64,000 nt of DNA from the NCBI RefSeq assembly GCF_000142905.1, contig NW_013657643.1, positions 227,911-291,910 on the forward strand, written 5' to 3'. The translations under genes and the position numbers were made by a program. This stretch comes from Thecamonas trahens ATCC 50062. Lineage: Eukaryota > Apusozoa > Apusomonadida > Apusomonadidae. A model generated the notes under the pieces. That model did no database searches and was not told the origin of the DNA. It saw only the letters and a program-made list of their open reading frames with translations. This document shows positions 8,950-19,325 of the stretch, one piece after another; the first letter of the stretch is position 1, and each line of letters begins with the position of its first letter.

Positions 8950-11127
8950 TTACGTCGATAGAACGCGCCGGATCCAGGAGCGAAAGGTAGCGTCCGGTGG
9001 CGTCTTGCGGGCACGGGCAGCGGACCGACGAGCGGAAAGCTCGTTCTCGGGCAGATCGGCGAGGACAGGGTCGTCGTAGAGTTGGACGTTTGAGGCGTCG
9101 AGGTGGCACGGCTCAAGAAGCGGTGCAAGAATGTCGCGCGCTCCGGGGAGCCGTTGGTCGACCACAGCAACAGGGAGTGGGATGGTCCGGGCTCCAGCAA
9201 GCTGCTGCGCGTAGAGAAGGGCGTCGTCGGGTGAGCCACCTTGCGTTCCAATCCACACCACCATCATTAGGCCGGCGTCATAGACAAGAACGCTGTCGGA
9301 AGCGAGCGAGAGTGAGGAGAGTCGGGTCAGCGCCAGGGGGACTGCCGAGCCGTCTGCGCGCGGCAAGACTGTCGCCAGCTGCGGCTCGACCATCCGCGCT
9401 GCCAGCGGGTACGCGGCGTCGACAAGGCTGGTGGCCGCCAATGACCATGCGTCGAGCGTGTCGAACGGCGAGCCTACGCCAAAGATTGGTCCGCGCCACG
9501 CTGCATACAGCAGGCGAGCCATGGTGCGGAGCTCAAACGGTAGCCGGTCCAGCGCCTGCTCGGCGGTGTTGGCTCGGCCGGCGTCGGCCGCGGCGCCGGC
9601 AAGCGCCCGCAGCCGCTGCTCGAGGGCCTCACGCCCAGCCGACCGGCCGTCGGCCACTCCCAGCTTCAAATCGTCTTCTAGCTGTCGCAGCACGTCGGCG
9701 ACAATCTGCTTGACCTCGACAACGGCCAGCGCGCGCGGATCGACCGCCGCCAGCGCGGCGTCGGCGTCTGGCGCAGGCACCACCTGCAGCGGGCGGGTGA
9801 CGACGGTCACCGCGTCAGGCTCAAAGACTCGGACCTGAAAGTAAACCCGCCCGGGCTTGACCTCGCCCTCGTGAGCGAGCACGACTGTGAGGCCGGCGTC
9901 GGCGCTTAGCGGCGCTGTGGTGATCCGGACCGAGCCGAGCTCGTCGAGTCCGGGCTCGAGCTCGACAACTGGGCCGAGGACGTGCGCCACCTCGAGACCG
10001 CGCGGCAGGGTGAGCTCGATGACCCGAGGCGCCGCCGCCAGTGCGCGGGCGGCAAGGCATGCACTCCGGTCGAGTACCATCTGCGGCAGGACGCCCAAAT
10101 CACACGCGAGAGCCCCGCCAGTGGAACGGGCCAGCGCCACCAGTGCCGGCGTCACAACCCGGTTGCCGAGCGCCGAGGTGACGACAGCGTCGATGGCCAC
10201 GTCGAGCTCGTAGGCTCGTGCCGCCAGGTCGTCGAGCACGCCGAGCGCCTCGGTGTTGAGCAGCGACTCGGCGGCCGAGCTCGGCGCAGGCACGGTAGCC
10301 CCCGGCCCGTAGTTGGGATGCGCAGCAGTCACAAGGAGCACGCTGCCTCCAGCGGTGGAGCCGTGGGCGGCGCAGAGCTCAAGGGCAGCATCGAGCGCAA
10401 CCGCCAGCGCGAGCTGGCCACCTGGCGCGCTAGGGGCACCGGTCCAAGACGCCACCACGGCGTCAACAGCGACGGCCGTGGCAGGCAGCGCGGCATCGAC
10501 GCAGCTCTGCGCCGCGTTGGCGGCAAGCCCGGCTCGGGTAGTCTCGCCCAGTGCGCGAGCGCCGGCAACGACCCTGCCGTGGACCACATCATCCAAATGC
10601 AAATCGTAGACCGTGACCGCGCCGCCAACGGCGATCATGGCCACCCGGAGCGAGCCGAGACCGGCAGCAACCGTATCGGCCAACGCGGCACCAAGGGCAG
10701 CGCGGACTGCAGCAGCGGCATCAGACCCCGCGGCAGTGTGGTAGACAACCACCAGCAGCGGCGGGAGAGAGTGAGCAAGGCCAAGGCGGACATCAGCCGA
10801 GTCTCCTGGAGCACTCTCAGCCGGCGGAAGCGGATAGCGGACGCGCTTTGACGGAGCATCCAGCAGCGGAGGCGCACCGGGCGAAGAGTTTCCGCAGCAG
10901 ACACAGTAAAAGTGACCCACCGGCTGGGCTTGCGCCGCTGAAGGAGGAGCCGCCGCTGCAGCCGAGCAATGGCTACACCACGACGGAGGGAGCTGAGCAG
11001 GAGCAGGCGGAGGAGAGACAGCAGCAGCCGGAGCCAGGAGAAGAGCTAGGGTTGGGGAGAGTGCATGGGCGTGTTCAGCAATGACATAAGAGGTAGGGTA
11101 GATGTTGGTGAGCGCAGTCGCCGCCAT
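8950..11127 (-). CDS. Divergent Sec23/Sec24-family protein
   Basis: 725 residues, no intron. It begins with an Ala/Pro-rich segment and a CxxC...CxxC zinc ribbon (WCSHC near residue 50, CVCC near 74), as in COPII coat subunits. An alpha/beta trunk follows, with LLVVVYHTAAG and a GGSVLLVTAAHPNYGPG strand that lines up with the Sec23 GGPxTQGPG segment. Then a beta-sandwich, a helical region (about 485-600) and a gelsolin-like C-terminal domain (SVLVYDAGLMMVVWIG). Known members form the COPII inner coat at ER exit sites. The sequence is very Ala-rich and lacks close identity to either Sec23 or Sec24, so it may be a paralog with a specialised role. Transcribed in tandem with the downstream coiled-coil gene, 229 nt apart. 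Confidence 0.75.
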   Translation of the reverse strand: MAATALTNIYPTSYVIAEHAHALSPTLALLLAPAAAVSPPPAPAQLPPSWCSHCSAAAAAPPSAAQAQPVGHFYCVCCGNSSPGAPPLLDAPSKRVRYPLPPAESAPGDSADVRLGLAHSLPPLLVVVYHTAAGSDAAAAVRAALGAALADTVAAGLGSLRVAMIAVGGAVTVYDLHLDDVVHGRVVAGARALGETTRAGLAANAAQSCVDAALPATAVAVDAVVASWTGAPSAPGGQLALAVALDAALELCAAHGSTAGGSVLLVTAAHPNYGPGATVPAPSSAAESLLNTEALGVLDDLAARAYELDVAIDAVVTSALGNRVVTPALVALARSTGGALACDLGVLPQMVLDRSACLAARALAAAPRVIELTLPRGLEVAHVLGPVVELEPGLDELGSVRITTAPLSADAGLTVVLAHEGEVKPGRVYFQVRVFEPDAVTVVTRPLQVVPAPDADAALAAVDPRALAVVEVKQIVADVLRQLEDDLKLGVADGRSAGREALEQRLRALAGAAADAGRANTAEQALDRLPFELRTMARLLYAAWRGPIFGVGSPFDTLDAWSLAATSLVDAAYPLAARMVEPQLATVLPRADGSAVPLALTRLSSLSLASDSVLVYDAGLMMVVWIGTQGGSPDDALLYAQQLAGARTIPLPVAVVDQRLPGARDILAPLLEPCHLDASNVQLYDDPVLADLPENELSARRSAARARKTPPDATFRSWIRRVLST

Positions 11128-11528
11128 GCCCGTCTGCGGGGGTGGGGAGGAGAGGGCTGTGGTTCATCGACGAGTCACCGATGACGAGCTGCACAGATAG
11201 TGGGAGAGCAGGGGAAGGGGGACGGTTTGTGCGGTACCGCTTGATCCTGGGTGTCATGGGAAGTGTATGGGCATGCTCTGATCTGATCACATGTCATGTC
11301 ATTGTATGTGTGTTGATTGTGGCTGATGCCCCCAAAGCCGTGATCCGTGGTTGGCATGGGGACGACAAAGGGAGGTACTTCATGACGGGGAAGGGGGTTG
11401 ATGGGGGATGGCATGGGATGATGGGATTGAAGAGGTGGTTGATGAGGTAGTTACAGCGATGGAAAGGGGTGAACGCAGGCTTTCAGATGAAGACTCGTAC
11501 CACTCGTACTCGCATCACGCACATCACG

Positions 11529-11696
11529 CGCATCGGTCGTACCCGCGTCACGCGCATCGCTCGTACTCGCATCACGCGCATCGCTCGTACTCGCATCACG
11601 CACATCGGTCGTACTCGCATCACGCACATCGGTCGTACCCGCATCACGCGCATCGGTCGTACCCGCATCACCCGCATCGGTCGTACTCGCATAACG
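11529..11696. repeat. 24-bp minisatellite, seven units
   Basis: Seven consecutive 24-bp units of the form CGCATCGGTCGTACCCGCAT plus CACG, differing by a few transitions, with degenerate half-units on both sides (about 11497-11735). The period is a multiple of three, so it reads as periodic peptide in several frames on both strands (for example HHAHRSYS and DARDAGTT), but nothing supports translation. It lies immediately upstream of LAMTOR3. Confidence 0.95.
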
Positions 11697-11767
11697 CACA
11701 TCACGTGCATCACTCGAACTCGTACTCGCAGTTGGTGGCGGTGTCTCAGTCCAGCCAGCTGGCAACA

Positions 11768-11775
11768 CACGTGAC
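11768..11775 (+). promoter_or_regulatory. E-box resembling a CLEAR element
   Basis: CACGTGAC ends three bases before the LAMTOR3 ATG. It matches eight of ten bases of the animal TFEB/TFE3 CLEAR consensus GTCACGTGAC, which controls lysosomal genes including Ragulator subunits. Functional use here is speculation. Confidence 0.25.
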
Positions 11776-11778
11776 GCC

Positions 11779-12598
11779 ATGAGTGAGTACAGGGCGTTCT
11801 TCGAGGAGCTCCTTACACGGTACGTGGGACTGGGGAGAAAGAAGGATGGGGGCATGGGCATAGGGGGTGGTGGGGGGTGGTGGGGGTGGTGGGGAGGGGG
11901 GGGAAGGGGGAGGGGTCATGCTGTGGCGGTGGGTCAGGATGGACTGCCTGGGCCTGGGCCTGGGCCTGGTCCTGGTCCTGGTCCTGGGCCGGGGATGGGG
12001 AAGGGGGGTTTAGAGGGAGTGCGGGATGAAGGGGGAGGGGGAAGGGGGGAGGAAGGGGGAGGGAGGGGGGGGGGGGAGGGGGACCACTACCATGGGCTTC
12101 AGCCAGGGCTGGCTGCACCGCCATGGCTGAAGCTTCGGGCCATGTCGGGCTCCAAGCCACCTACCACACTCATACGCATCACACACACATACTCTCTCTC
12201 TCCTCGGGCATAGGGTCCATGGCCTGGAGTCTATCCTTCTCACCGACTCGCAGGGTGCTGTCCTGCTGCAGGTGACTCGGCCGGTTGCCGAGGACAAGGT
12301 CGAGGGAGCGGCTGACGGGGCAGAGGCTGATGCCGGCGAGGCCACTGTGCTCGAGCCTGCCATGTCGGGTGTCTTTGTCATGGCCTGCGATCAGGCCGCC
12401 AAGCTCGGCATTGGCGCTACTTCGTCTATGATCTCGTACTACGAGAACAATGTCATTGTCCAGCTCAACGTCGCCCCGCTGGTCCTCTCCTTCATCGGCT
12501 CGCACCAGGTCAACGCAGGCGCCGTCCTCGCCATGGCACCCGAGCTCTACGCCGGCCTCGAGCCGCTCTGCCGCGTCGTTATGGACTTTGAAGAGTAA
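11779..12598 (+). CDS. LAMTOR3: LAMTOR3 (MP1), Ragulator subunit
   Basis: Join 11779-11819 and 12214-12598, about 141 residues. Roadblock/LC7-fold subunit of Ragulator, which anchors Rag GTPases and TORC1 signalling on the lysosome. Spliced N-terminus: MSEYRAFFEELLTR then VHGLESILLTDSQGAVLLQV, matching the family pattern (helix, then VEGLHAIVVSDRDGVPVIKV in animals). The C-terminal half has the diagnostic FVMACDQAAKLGIG, a YYENNVIVQLN strand, LVLSFIGSH and the NAGAVLAM helix. The 41-nt first exon is too short to find without the splice join, but the Arg codon completed across the junction and the family match make it secure. An acidic insertion (EDKVEGAADGAEADAG) is local. The next gene starts 155 nt downstream on the same strand. 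Confidence 0.93.
11820..12213 (+). other. Intron of LAMTOR3
   Basis: 394 nt, donor GTACGT, acceptor GCATAG, phase 2. Unlike the C-rich introns elsewhere it is G-rich on the sense strand (about 11860-12080), with runs of 5-10 G and a (GGGCCT)n/(GGTCCT)n hexamer array near 11949-11992. Confidence 0.92.
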
Positions 12599-12752
12599 AA
12601 CTTCCACCGTGCCCCAAGTCAGCAACCCGATCGGCCGCGCCCATAGTGCGACTCGGCGTCGAGTCGGCTCGCTCCTTGCCCGTCGTCCGTCGCCCGACTC
12701 AACTCGTGCGCCGCCACGAGCACCACCTCACTTCCTCCCGCACCATCCCGCC

Positions 12753-15700
12753 ATGCCTCGCCGCAAGGGTGTGCCTATCCAACGAGGAGGCCCACCCGAG
12801 GTGGCTCTTGCACCATCACCTCGCCCGTCCAAGCGGGCCAAGTCTTCGCGTCCGTCGCCGTCGCTGGCCTCGGCCCTCGGTCCGCCGCCGGCAGGTGATC
12901 CGCCGGTCGGCAGCCTGACCCTCGCCGACGACGCGGCCGTACCTGCTGGAGCCGACATCGGCCACATCGACGACTTGGACCAAGTGCTCCCGCCTGCGGT
13001 GCTAACGCCGCTGCGCGCCTTGCCACTCGCGGCCTCCTCGCCGCTTACCACACCCAAGACGGCAGGCGCGTCGACCTCGTCCTCGTCACCGCCGCCGAGG
13101 CCTCGTGGCCGGCGCGGCGCTCCGATCTCCGCAGGCTGCTGCACCACTTTCTCGGTCCGCATACCACTTCGCAGCTCTCGCCACTCCCAAACTACACCGC
13201 GGTTGTCTACGAGGCCGGCCGCCCATCTGGCACCGAGCCGCAGCTCGATCGGGCCCGCACGCCACCGGCCCTCGTTCCCACGCTGCGGCCGTATCAGGCC
13301 CGCGGCGTCCAGTGGATGCTCGACCGCGAGAACGAGCCCGGCGAGGCAGCCTCGGTTGCTTCTGGCATCCATCCGCTCTGGCGTCCACTCCCCACACCGG
13401 CGTCAGCCGATCCGGACGCCCCACCGCAGTGGTACTGGTGCCTCTCGAATGGCGAAGTCTCGCGGAATCCACCGCCGCCGCCGCTCCTCCCGCGCGGCGG
13501 TCTGCTCGCTGACGAAATGGGCCTTGGCAAGACCGTCGAAGTGCTCTCGCTTCTCCTTGCCCATCCCGCGCCGCCCACATTCCCCACGTTGGAACCAGCG
13601 ATCGGAGCCCGCGCGGACCGAGTGCAGCGGACCCGCGTCTGCGGCTGCCCGCTCCCGCTCCCACCCCGCCTCAAGCTCACTTGCCACGGATGTGGATTGC
13701 TGGCATGCAGTCGATGCGCGGATGAAGACTCAATCTCCGACGACTGGTGGCTCTGTGTCGAGTGCGCGACCGAGTACGCGCTTGTCGATCAGGCCGGCTG
13801 GCGGATCAAGACGACGCTCATTGTCTCCCCGACGCTCATTGCTCACCAGTGGAAAGACGAGCTTGAGCGGCACGCGACCCCCGGCGCGCTGCGTATTCTT
13901 ATGTACGACGGCATGGCCAAGTCTGGGTGGCTTCCACCTTCGGTCCTCGCCTCGTACGATGTGGTCATCACTACCTTTGCCGTCCTCTCCTCCGAGCTCA
14001 ACCACGTGTCGGTCGGCAAGTTTGCCAACAGACTCCGCCGCAACCAGCGATACGTCCCACTCTCTACCCCACTTACCCGGCTAGTCTTTTGGCGCGTTGT
14101 TTCCGACGAGGCGCAGATGATCGAGGGCGCGTCTCGCGCCGCCGCCCTTGTCGCAGCCGTCGCCGCCGATCGCCGCTGGTGCGTGACCGGCACGCCGGTT
14201 GCCGGCGGCCTTGCCGACATCGCGGGCATGCTCCGGATCCTCCACGCCGAGCCGTACACCGTCCCGCGCGACTTTAAGCTTACCCTCGGCGCAGGGACCA
14301 GCGAGGCGCTCGACGAGCTGACCGGCCTCATGAGCGCGCTTGTGTGGCGGACGCCCAAGGCCGACGTTGAAGCCGAGCTCGGCCTCCCAGCTCTCACCTC
14401 GGTTGTTCACACCATCGAGTTCAACGCCGTGGAGAAGATCCACTACCGCCGGCTATTCACCGATCTGGCAGCGTCAGTCGGCGACCTCCTGGCCTCGACC
14501 GGCGTCTCGGCCTCCGACGTCGTTCCTCCGGCGCTACAGTCGATGCTCACCCGCCTGCGACAGGCGTGCTGCCACCCCAACGTAGGGCGGCCGACATCCC
14601 GTCCGGGTGCGTCCACTGGTGGAAGCAGCAATGGGCTCGTCCGCAACACACTCTCCATGGGTGAGCTCCTTGCCCAGCTCATTACCCGCGCAACCGTCGA
14701 CGCCGAGGAGGCGCAGCGGCTGTACATCATGTCGCGAAACGGACTCGCGGGTGCGGTCCTCCTCGCCACGCCGCCAGACTATGCCACAGCTGCTTCGCTG
14801 TATCGCGAGACCCTCACGCTAGTCACCAACTCGGCAGCCGAGATCGCCACCGATACGCTGCAAGTTCTCCACGCGCGGCATCATCTCCACTGGGTGGTTA
14901 CTCACGCGCCGCCCGGTGTCGTCCCGGCCAGTGCTGCATTGCCTGATGAGGCAGCGCTCGGCGAGGTTGTGGCGGGTATGCGCGACCGGTTCGTCGGCTC
15001 GGCCGTCCATGCGGTCGCCGCCGCCGCCGCTGAGCTGGCGGCGGCGACCAAGGCTGTGAGAGGCGTCATGAACGAGCTCGGCTTTGACACCCGTGCTGGA
15101 GTGTGGAAGACACCGTGGTGGGCGAACCCGATGCAGCGGCTGGCGTCGATCGACGCTGCCTTTGCCACCTTTGTCAACACCTTTGTCAACGAGAACGGCT
15201 CGCTGGCGGCCTCGGAGGCCCGTCCGCTTCTCATCCGCTATCTCTACGGCAAAGCCGCTGTACTGGCCTACGACGCCGATGCCGACGAAGAGGCCGGTAT
15301 GGCCGGCGGAAAGCGACGGCGCAAGAAAAACGATGGCCCGCTCCGTGATGGCACACCGCTGCTTCATGTCATGGCCATGGCCTGCGACGAGCTTTTCAAC
15401 GCTCGCGCCGCCGTTCTCCGCTCCGCCGCCTCCCGCAGGCGCGAACTGACCGAGGCCGACGTCGATGAGCTGCTGGCGTGCCCGCGGTGCAATCCGAACC
15501 TCAACGGCGAAATTGACGACGCTGTCAACATGTCGCTTGTCCCCACCGCACAGCGCAGCGGGGTGGCGTCGTGCACCTGGTGTGCTGCCGAGGACGTCAT
15601 CAAGACCTACGAGCGGTTCCTGTTCCAGGGCGAGTCCGAGGCAATGACCGCGGACGAGCTCGAGCTCCGCTCCCGCCGCGAGCAGCTCGAGCGGGAGCGG

Positions 15701-17578
15701 GCCGAAAACGCTCGCCGCGACCTGCTCGCCCGCGCCGATCGTGGCGCCCGCGAAGCCGCCGACGTCCAGCGTGCCCGTGCCAACACCTCGCTCGCCATCG
15801 TGTGTGACGCTCTGGCGCGGTTCGTCACACGCTACCCACAGTGGACGCTCGAGAACGATGACGACGCGCCGGCGCTCAATGTGCAGTTGCAGCAGGTGAG
15901 CATGGCGAGCAGCAAGACTCGGGGCCTGTTTGCTGAGCTCAAGAAGGAGCTTGTTGCGGCGCGCTCTTTCTGGCGTGGTCAAGTTGACGAGCTGCTGCGG
16001 CGCGACGAGCTGCGGATGACGCTCTCGCGCATCCGGCTCGCTGCGCCGGGCGAGGTTGTCCCACCCAGCCTGCAACACTTTGTCATTCATCCGGGAACTG
16101 TTGACGCAGTTGTGGCCAACTACCGCAGCGAGATCCGCGTCCACCGCGGCGCGCTCAACTCGGCCAAGTCGCAGCTTCACTACCTCAAGCAGCTGCGGGC
16201 GGTGCGGTCGGCCAACTATGCCGCCGAGCCATGTCCGATCTGCCACGAGGCGCTCGGGACCGAGGTTGTGCTATTCACCTGCGGCCATCTCTTCTGCCGC
16301 TCATGCATCACCGCCATGGTGGCCGGCGCCCGCCACCGGAGCTCGCTTCCGTGCCCTACCTGCCGCAATCGGGTCGTCATCGCCGAAATCTCGTACCTCT
16401 CCAGCGACGAAGTGGCGGCCCCGAGCGAAGGGCTTGATGACGACGGTGCCTTGGGCGGTGTGCGGACGGCGCGGCGGCTGACCTCGCTGGTCAACGGCGA
16501 GGATGTAGTGTCGAGCTCGGGCACCAGCGGTTGTCGGCCCAAGGTGTGGGATCTGAGCGTGCCGACACGGGCGCCGCTGGCGGCAGCGTGGTCGTCCAAA
16601 CTTGACGTCGTTGTCCTGCAAATTGTCAAGCTTGTCGAAGCCCGGCCGGCGGTCAAGATCCTTGTCTTTTCGCTCTGGTCAGCGCTGCTCAAGATCCTCG
16701 AGTCCGCGCTGGCGGCGCAGGGGGTGTCGACAATGAGCATGGCCGGCGCATCGGGCGCGCGGGCCAAGTTTCATGCCACGGTTGAGGCCTTTCGGAGCGC
16801 AGAAACCAACGTCCTCCTCCTACCGCTCAACTTTTCTGCCAACGGCATCAACCTCACCGAGGCGTCGATTGTCTTTCTCCTTGAGCCGCAGACCAACGCC
16901 GCTGTCGAGGCACAGGCAATCGGGCGAGTCCATCGCATCGGCCAGACACTGGCTACCTCAGTCTACCGGTTTGTCATCTCGGGCTCGATCGAGGAGGCCG
17001 TGGCGCGGGTCGGCGCGGCGCAGCTTGCCGCTGTTGCCGCCGGTGAGCGCAAGGCGAGCTCGCGGAGGGCAGCGGCGAGCGCCGCGCTCACGGTCGCCGA
17101 CGTGTACTCGATGTTTGGCCGAAGCCTAGGTGCGATGCCCGGTGCGGTTGATGGCGGCACAATCGATGAGGACGACGGCGACTCGGAGCCGCTTACGCTC
17201 GGCGAACTGCAGGTGCAGGCCCGGTTCTGGCGCGAGTCCGTCATAGTGCCACCGCCGGTCGGGCGAACCGGCGAGGCCGCCAAGGAGATGAGCCGTGCGA
17301 GCGCAGTGCGGACGCTCGAGCATCGCCACGCCTATCAGCGGCTACAAGCATCGATATCCTCGACTCCAGGTGGGAATGGCAGAGTCAGTGTGCCGCGCAT
17401 GGTTTACCTTGGCCGTGCCAACACGGCAGCGGCGGTGGTGGTCGAACTGGCGGGCCTGGCCGCGGTCGGCGAGCGCGAGGCGCTCCCGTCCCGGCTGCAG
17501 GCGCTAAGCGATGCGCAGGTACGCGAAGCGCGCGCGCTGCTTACAGCGACAGCGCCAGTTCCGGGCGGGCCGCAATGA
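12753..17578 (+). CDS. SHPRH-like SNF2 helicase / RING E3 ligase (one frame break)
   Basis: About 1,608 residues if a one-base break near 13020 is allowed: 12753-13019 reads in one frame and 13022-17578 in the next, both open, with no splice signals between. SNF2 motif I is LADEMGLGKT, preceded by a YQARGVQWM Q-motif; the Walker B is DEAQ (SDEAQMIEG), followed by WCVTGTPVAGGL. The helicase C domain has LVFSLWSALLKIL and the AQAIGRVHRIGQT motif. Between the lobes are a zinc cluster (CHGC...CSRC...CVEC) and a C3HC4 RING (CPICHEAL...CGHLFCRSCI...CPTC, about 16233-16365). DEAQ, the split ATPase and the inserted RING are hallmarks of SHPRH, which polyubiquitinates PCNA in damage tolerance. Its 3' end overlaps the convergent F-box gene by 38 nt. 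Confidence 0.9.
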
Positions 17579-18914
17579 TGGCGCGCAGCGCGCGCGAGCT
17601 CGTCCGGGTCGTCCCCAGCTGCAGTGTGGCGAGGCGCGGAAGCGCCGAGTTGCCGGTCAGCGCGTGGGCAAAGGCGTCGCCGACGCCGGCATTGCGCGAA
17701 ATGTCGAGCGAGCAGAGATTCGGCGCCGAGTATGCGATCTCCACGGCGCCGTCATCGGTTAGTTGCTTACACGAGCGGAGGGCGAGGTGGCGCAGGTCTG
17801 GCAGAGCATCAAACGACGGGCAGAGCTCGTCGGTCAGCCCGCCGCAGTGCGAAAGATCGAGGGTCTCTAGCCGGTACATGCAGCGGAAAACGTGGCGGAG
17901 AGCGGGTGTTGAGACTGGCACGAATCGGAGCGCAAGCTTGCGGAGCGCCTGCAGCCGGCGGGCGAGTGTCCGCACCGTCTCGTCGGAGATGTGGGTTTGC
18001 GAGAGATCGAGAGCCTCGAGCTGGACGTTGTGAGCAATGGCGGCGCCGACGGCGCCGTCGCCGATCCGTCGGCACCCGGCAAGGTGCAGCTCGCGGAGCG
18101 AGGAGCATCCCTGGAGAAAGCCGGCCAACGCTTTGTCCGAGAGTCGGACCGCGCCGGAAAAGTCAGCAATTTGCAGTGCGTCCGGCGAGCAGTGGGCCTC
18201 AAAGGCGGCGAGGCCTGTATCGGTCATACGCCCTACGTTGCGGAGGCGGAGGACCCGGAGTGCAGGCCCTGCGGCGCGCGCCACAGTCGCGAGGCCAGCG
18301 TCGGTGACCAGCCGGCAGTCAGTGAGATCGATGGTGTGGAAGGCGGCATTGAGGCCAGTAAATATCGCATTCAGATGCGCGTCGGTGATGTACGAGCACC
18401 CGTCGAGCGAGATGGTGCGCAGCGCGGGAGCTACCGCCACCAGCCGCGCCGTCACATGCGCGCACTGCAAGATCGAGAGTGGCGGCGACTGAGGAAAGGC
18501 GACCGTGGACAGCGCCGACCACATACCACCATCAGCACCATCGGCACCCTGGTCGCGCGACCAGAGCGGCTCCAGAAGCGCCATCTGGGGCGGCAGCGTC
18601 GGCAACCGCGGAAGAGTGGTGAGAAACGCGGCAGTGGTCCGCGCGAGCTGCTTCGGCTGCATGATCAACATGTCGGCCTCGGCGGCCTTCATCGACATCA
18701 GAGTCCTGCGGGCTGCGCGGCGCTGCGCCATCGATAGCGGGCCGAGCTCGGCCAACGAGCAGGCGGCATAGAGCGCAGGCGTCGAAGCCAGCGCACGCAT
18801 CTTGCCTGAGACGGCGCGAAGGCGGAGGCGATCGGCAACCGGTAGAAGTGCCATGATGCGGAGGAGCACGGCATCCGGCAAGAGAATGAGATGGATAGCC
18901 TGGGTGGAGGTCAT
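17541..18914 (-). CDS. F-box / leucine-rich-repeat protein (FBXL/AMN1-like)
   Basis: About 457 residues from the ATG at 18914; an in-frame ATG at 19013 would add 33 residues without F-box content. The N-terminal F-box (LPDAVLLRIMALLPVADRLRLRAVSGKMRALA) follows directly after the chosen start. About ten cysteine-containing LRRs follow (LRVLRLRNVGRMTDTGL, LRELHLAGCRRIGDGAV, LETLDLSHCGGLTDEL, LRHLALRSCKQLTDDGA). This architecture is that of SCF substrate receptors, in which the F-box binds Skp1 and the LRR solenoid binds the substrate. Substrate unknown. No intron. Its last codons and stop overlap the 3' end of the SHPRH-like gene on the opposite strand. Confidence 0.88.
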   Translation of the reverse strand: MTSTQAIHLILLPDAVLLRIMALLPVADRLRLRAVSGKMRALASTPALYAACSLAELGPLSMAQRRAARRTLMSMKAAEADMLIMQPKQLARTTAAFLTTLPRLPTLPPQMALLEPLWSRDQGADGADGGMWSALSTVAFPQSPPLSILQCAHVTARLVAVAPALRTISLDGCSYITDAHLNAIFTGLNAAFHTIDLTDCRLVTDAGLATVARAAGPALRVLRLRNVGRMTDTGLAAFEAHCSPDALQIADFSGAVRLSDKALAGFLQGCSSLRELHLAGCRRIGDGAVGAAIAHNVQLEALDLSQTHISDETVRTLARRLQALRKLALRFVPVSTPALRHVFRCMYRLETLDLSHCGGLTDELCPSFDALPDLRHLALRSCKQLTDDGAVEIAYSAPNLCSLDISRNAGVGDAFAHALTGNSALPRLATLQLGTTRTSSRALRAIIAARPELALSL

Positions 18915-19325
18915 TGCGGGTAGAAGCTGAGCCGCAATGCAGAGTAGGGAGAGTGGTATGGCTTTCTGCTGCCACATCTCCAGCCATGACCCCGCTACCA
19001 TTGCTGTGGACAATCACTCCGCTCGCCGAGCGAAACCATCGATTCGGTTCGATTGCGAGCCATCGAAGCAGATCGAACACGTTTCGACGAGGCTATGGCG
19101 GATCGACCAGCAGTCGGCGGCGTTGACGCCAATTACAATCGTGTGGGTATGCATGCAAGTCACGGCCATCAGCAGAGGCGGCGGGGAGGGGATAGTGCCG
19201 ACAAATAAAAGAAAAGGCAAACATTGCCAAAGTGCCCAACAGTCGCTCTGAGGCCAGTGCCTCGCCCTCCATGGTGGCGGGCACCGTCTCGGCTGGCTTT
19301 CTCGGAGGCCACACGACTCGAGACC
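18915..19325. other. Divergent intergenic region, F-box / ankyrin
   Basis: About 410 nt shared by two divergent starts. Frames run in from both genes (ATGs at 19013 minus; plus-strand frame open from 19224), but nothing conserved is visible. No repeat or RNA gene seen. Confidence 0.5.

Larger units (their letters stand above)
11128..11778. other. Divergent intergenic region, Sec23-like / LAMTOR3
   Basis: About 650 nt between divergent starts. The right half is a 24-bp minisatellite (see separate entry). The left half has no coding signal I can support. Two CACGTG E-boxes lie at 11702-11707 and 11768-11773. Confidence 0.6.

Noticed and set aside
11529-11696. CRISPR-like regular repeat
   Set aside because: Units are contiguous with no unique spacers, and the genome is eukaryotic.
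11408-11861. Open frames encoding HHAHRSYS or DARDAGTT repeats
   Set aside because: Produced by the 24-bp minisatellite in every frame on both strands; not evidence of a protein.
12890-13066. Intron explaining the SHPRH-like frame change (donor candidate at 12999, branch-like CTAAC, acceptor candidate at 13064)
   Set aside because: That join leads into the wrong frame; other GT/AG pairs there are too short or also out of frame.
14819-16246. 475-codon minus-strand open frame
   Set aside because: Lies inside the SHPRH-like gene, whose motifs are intact in the plus frame.
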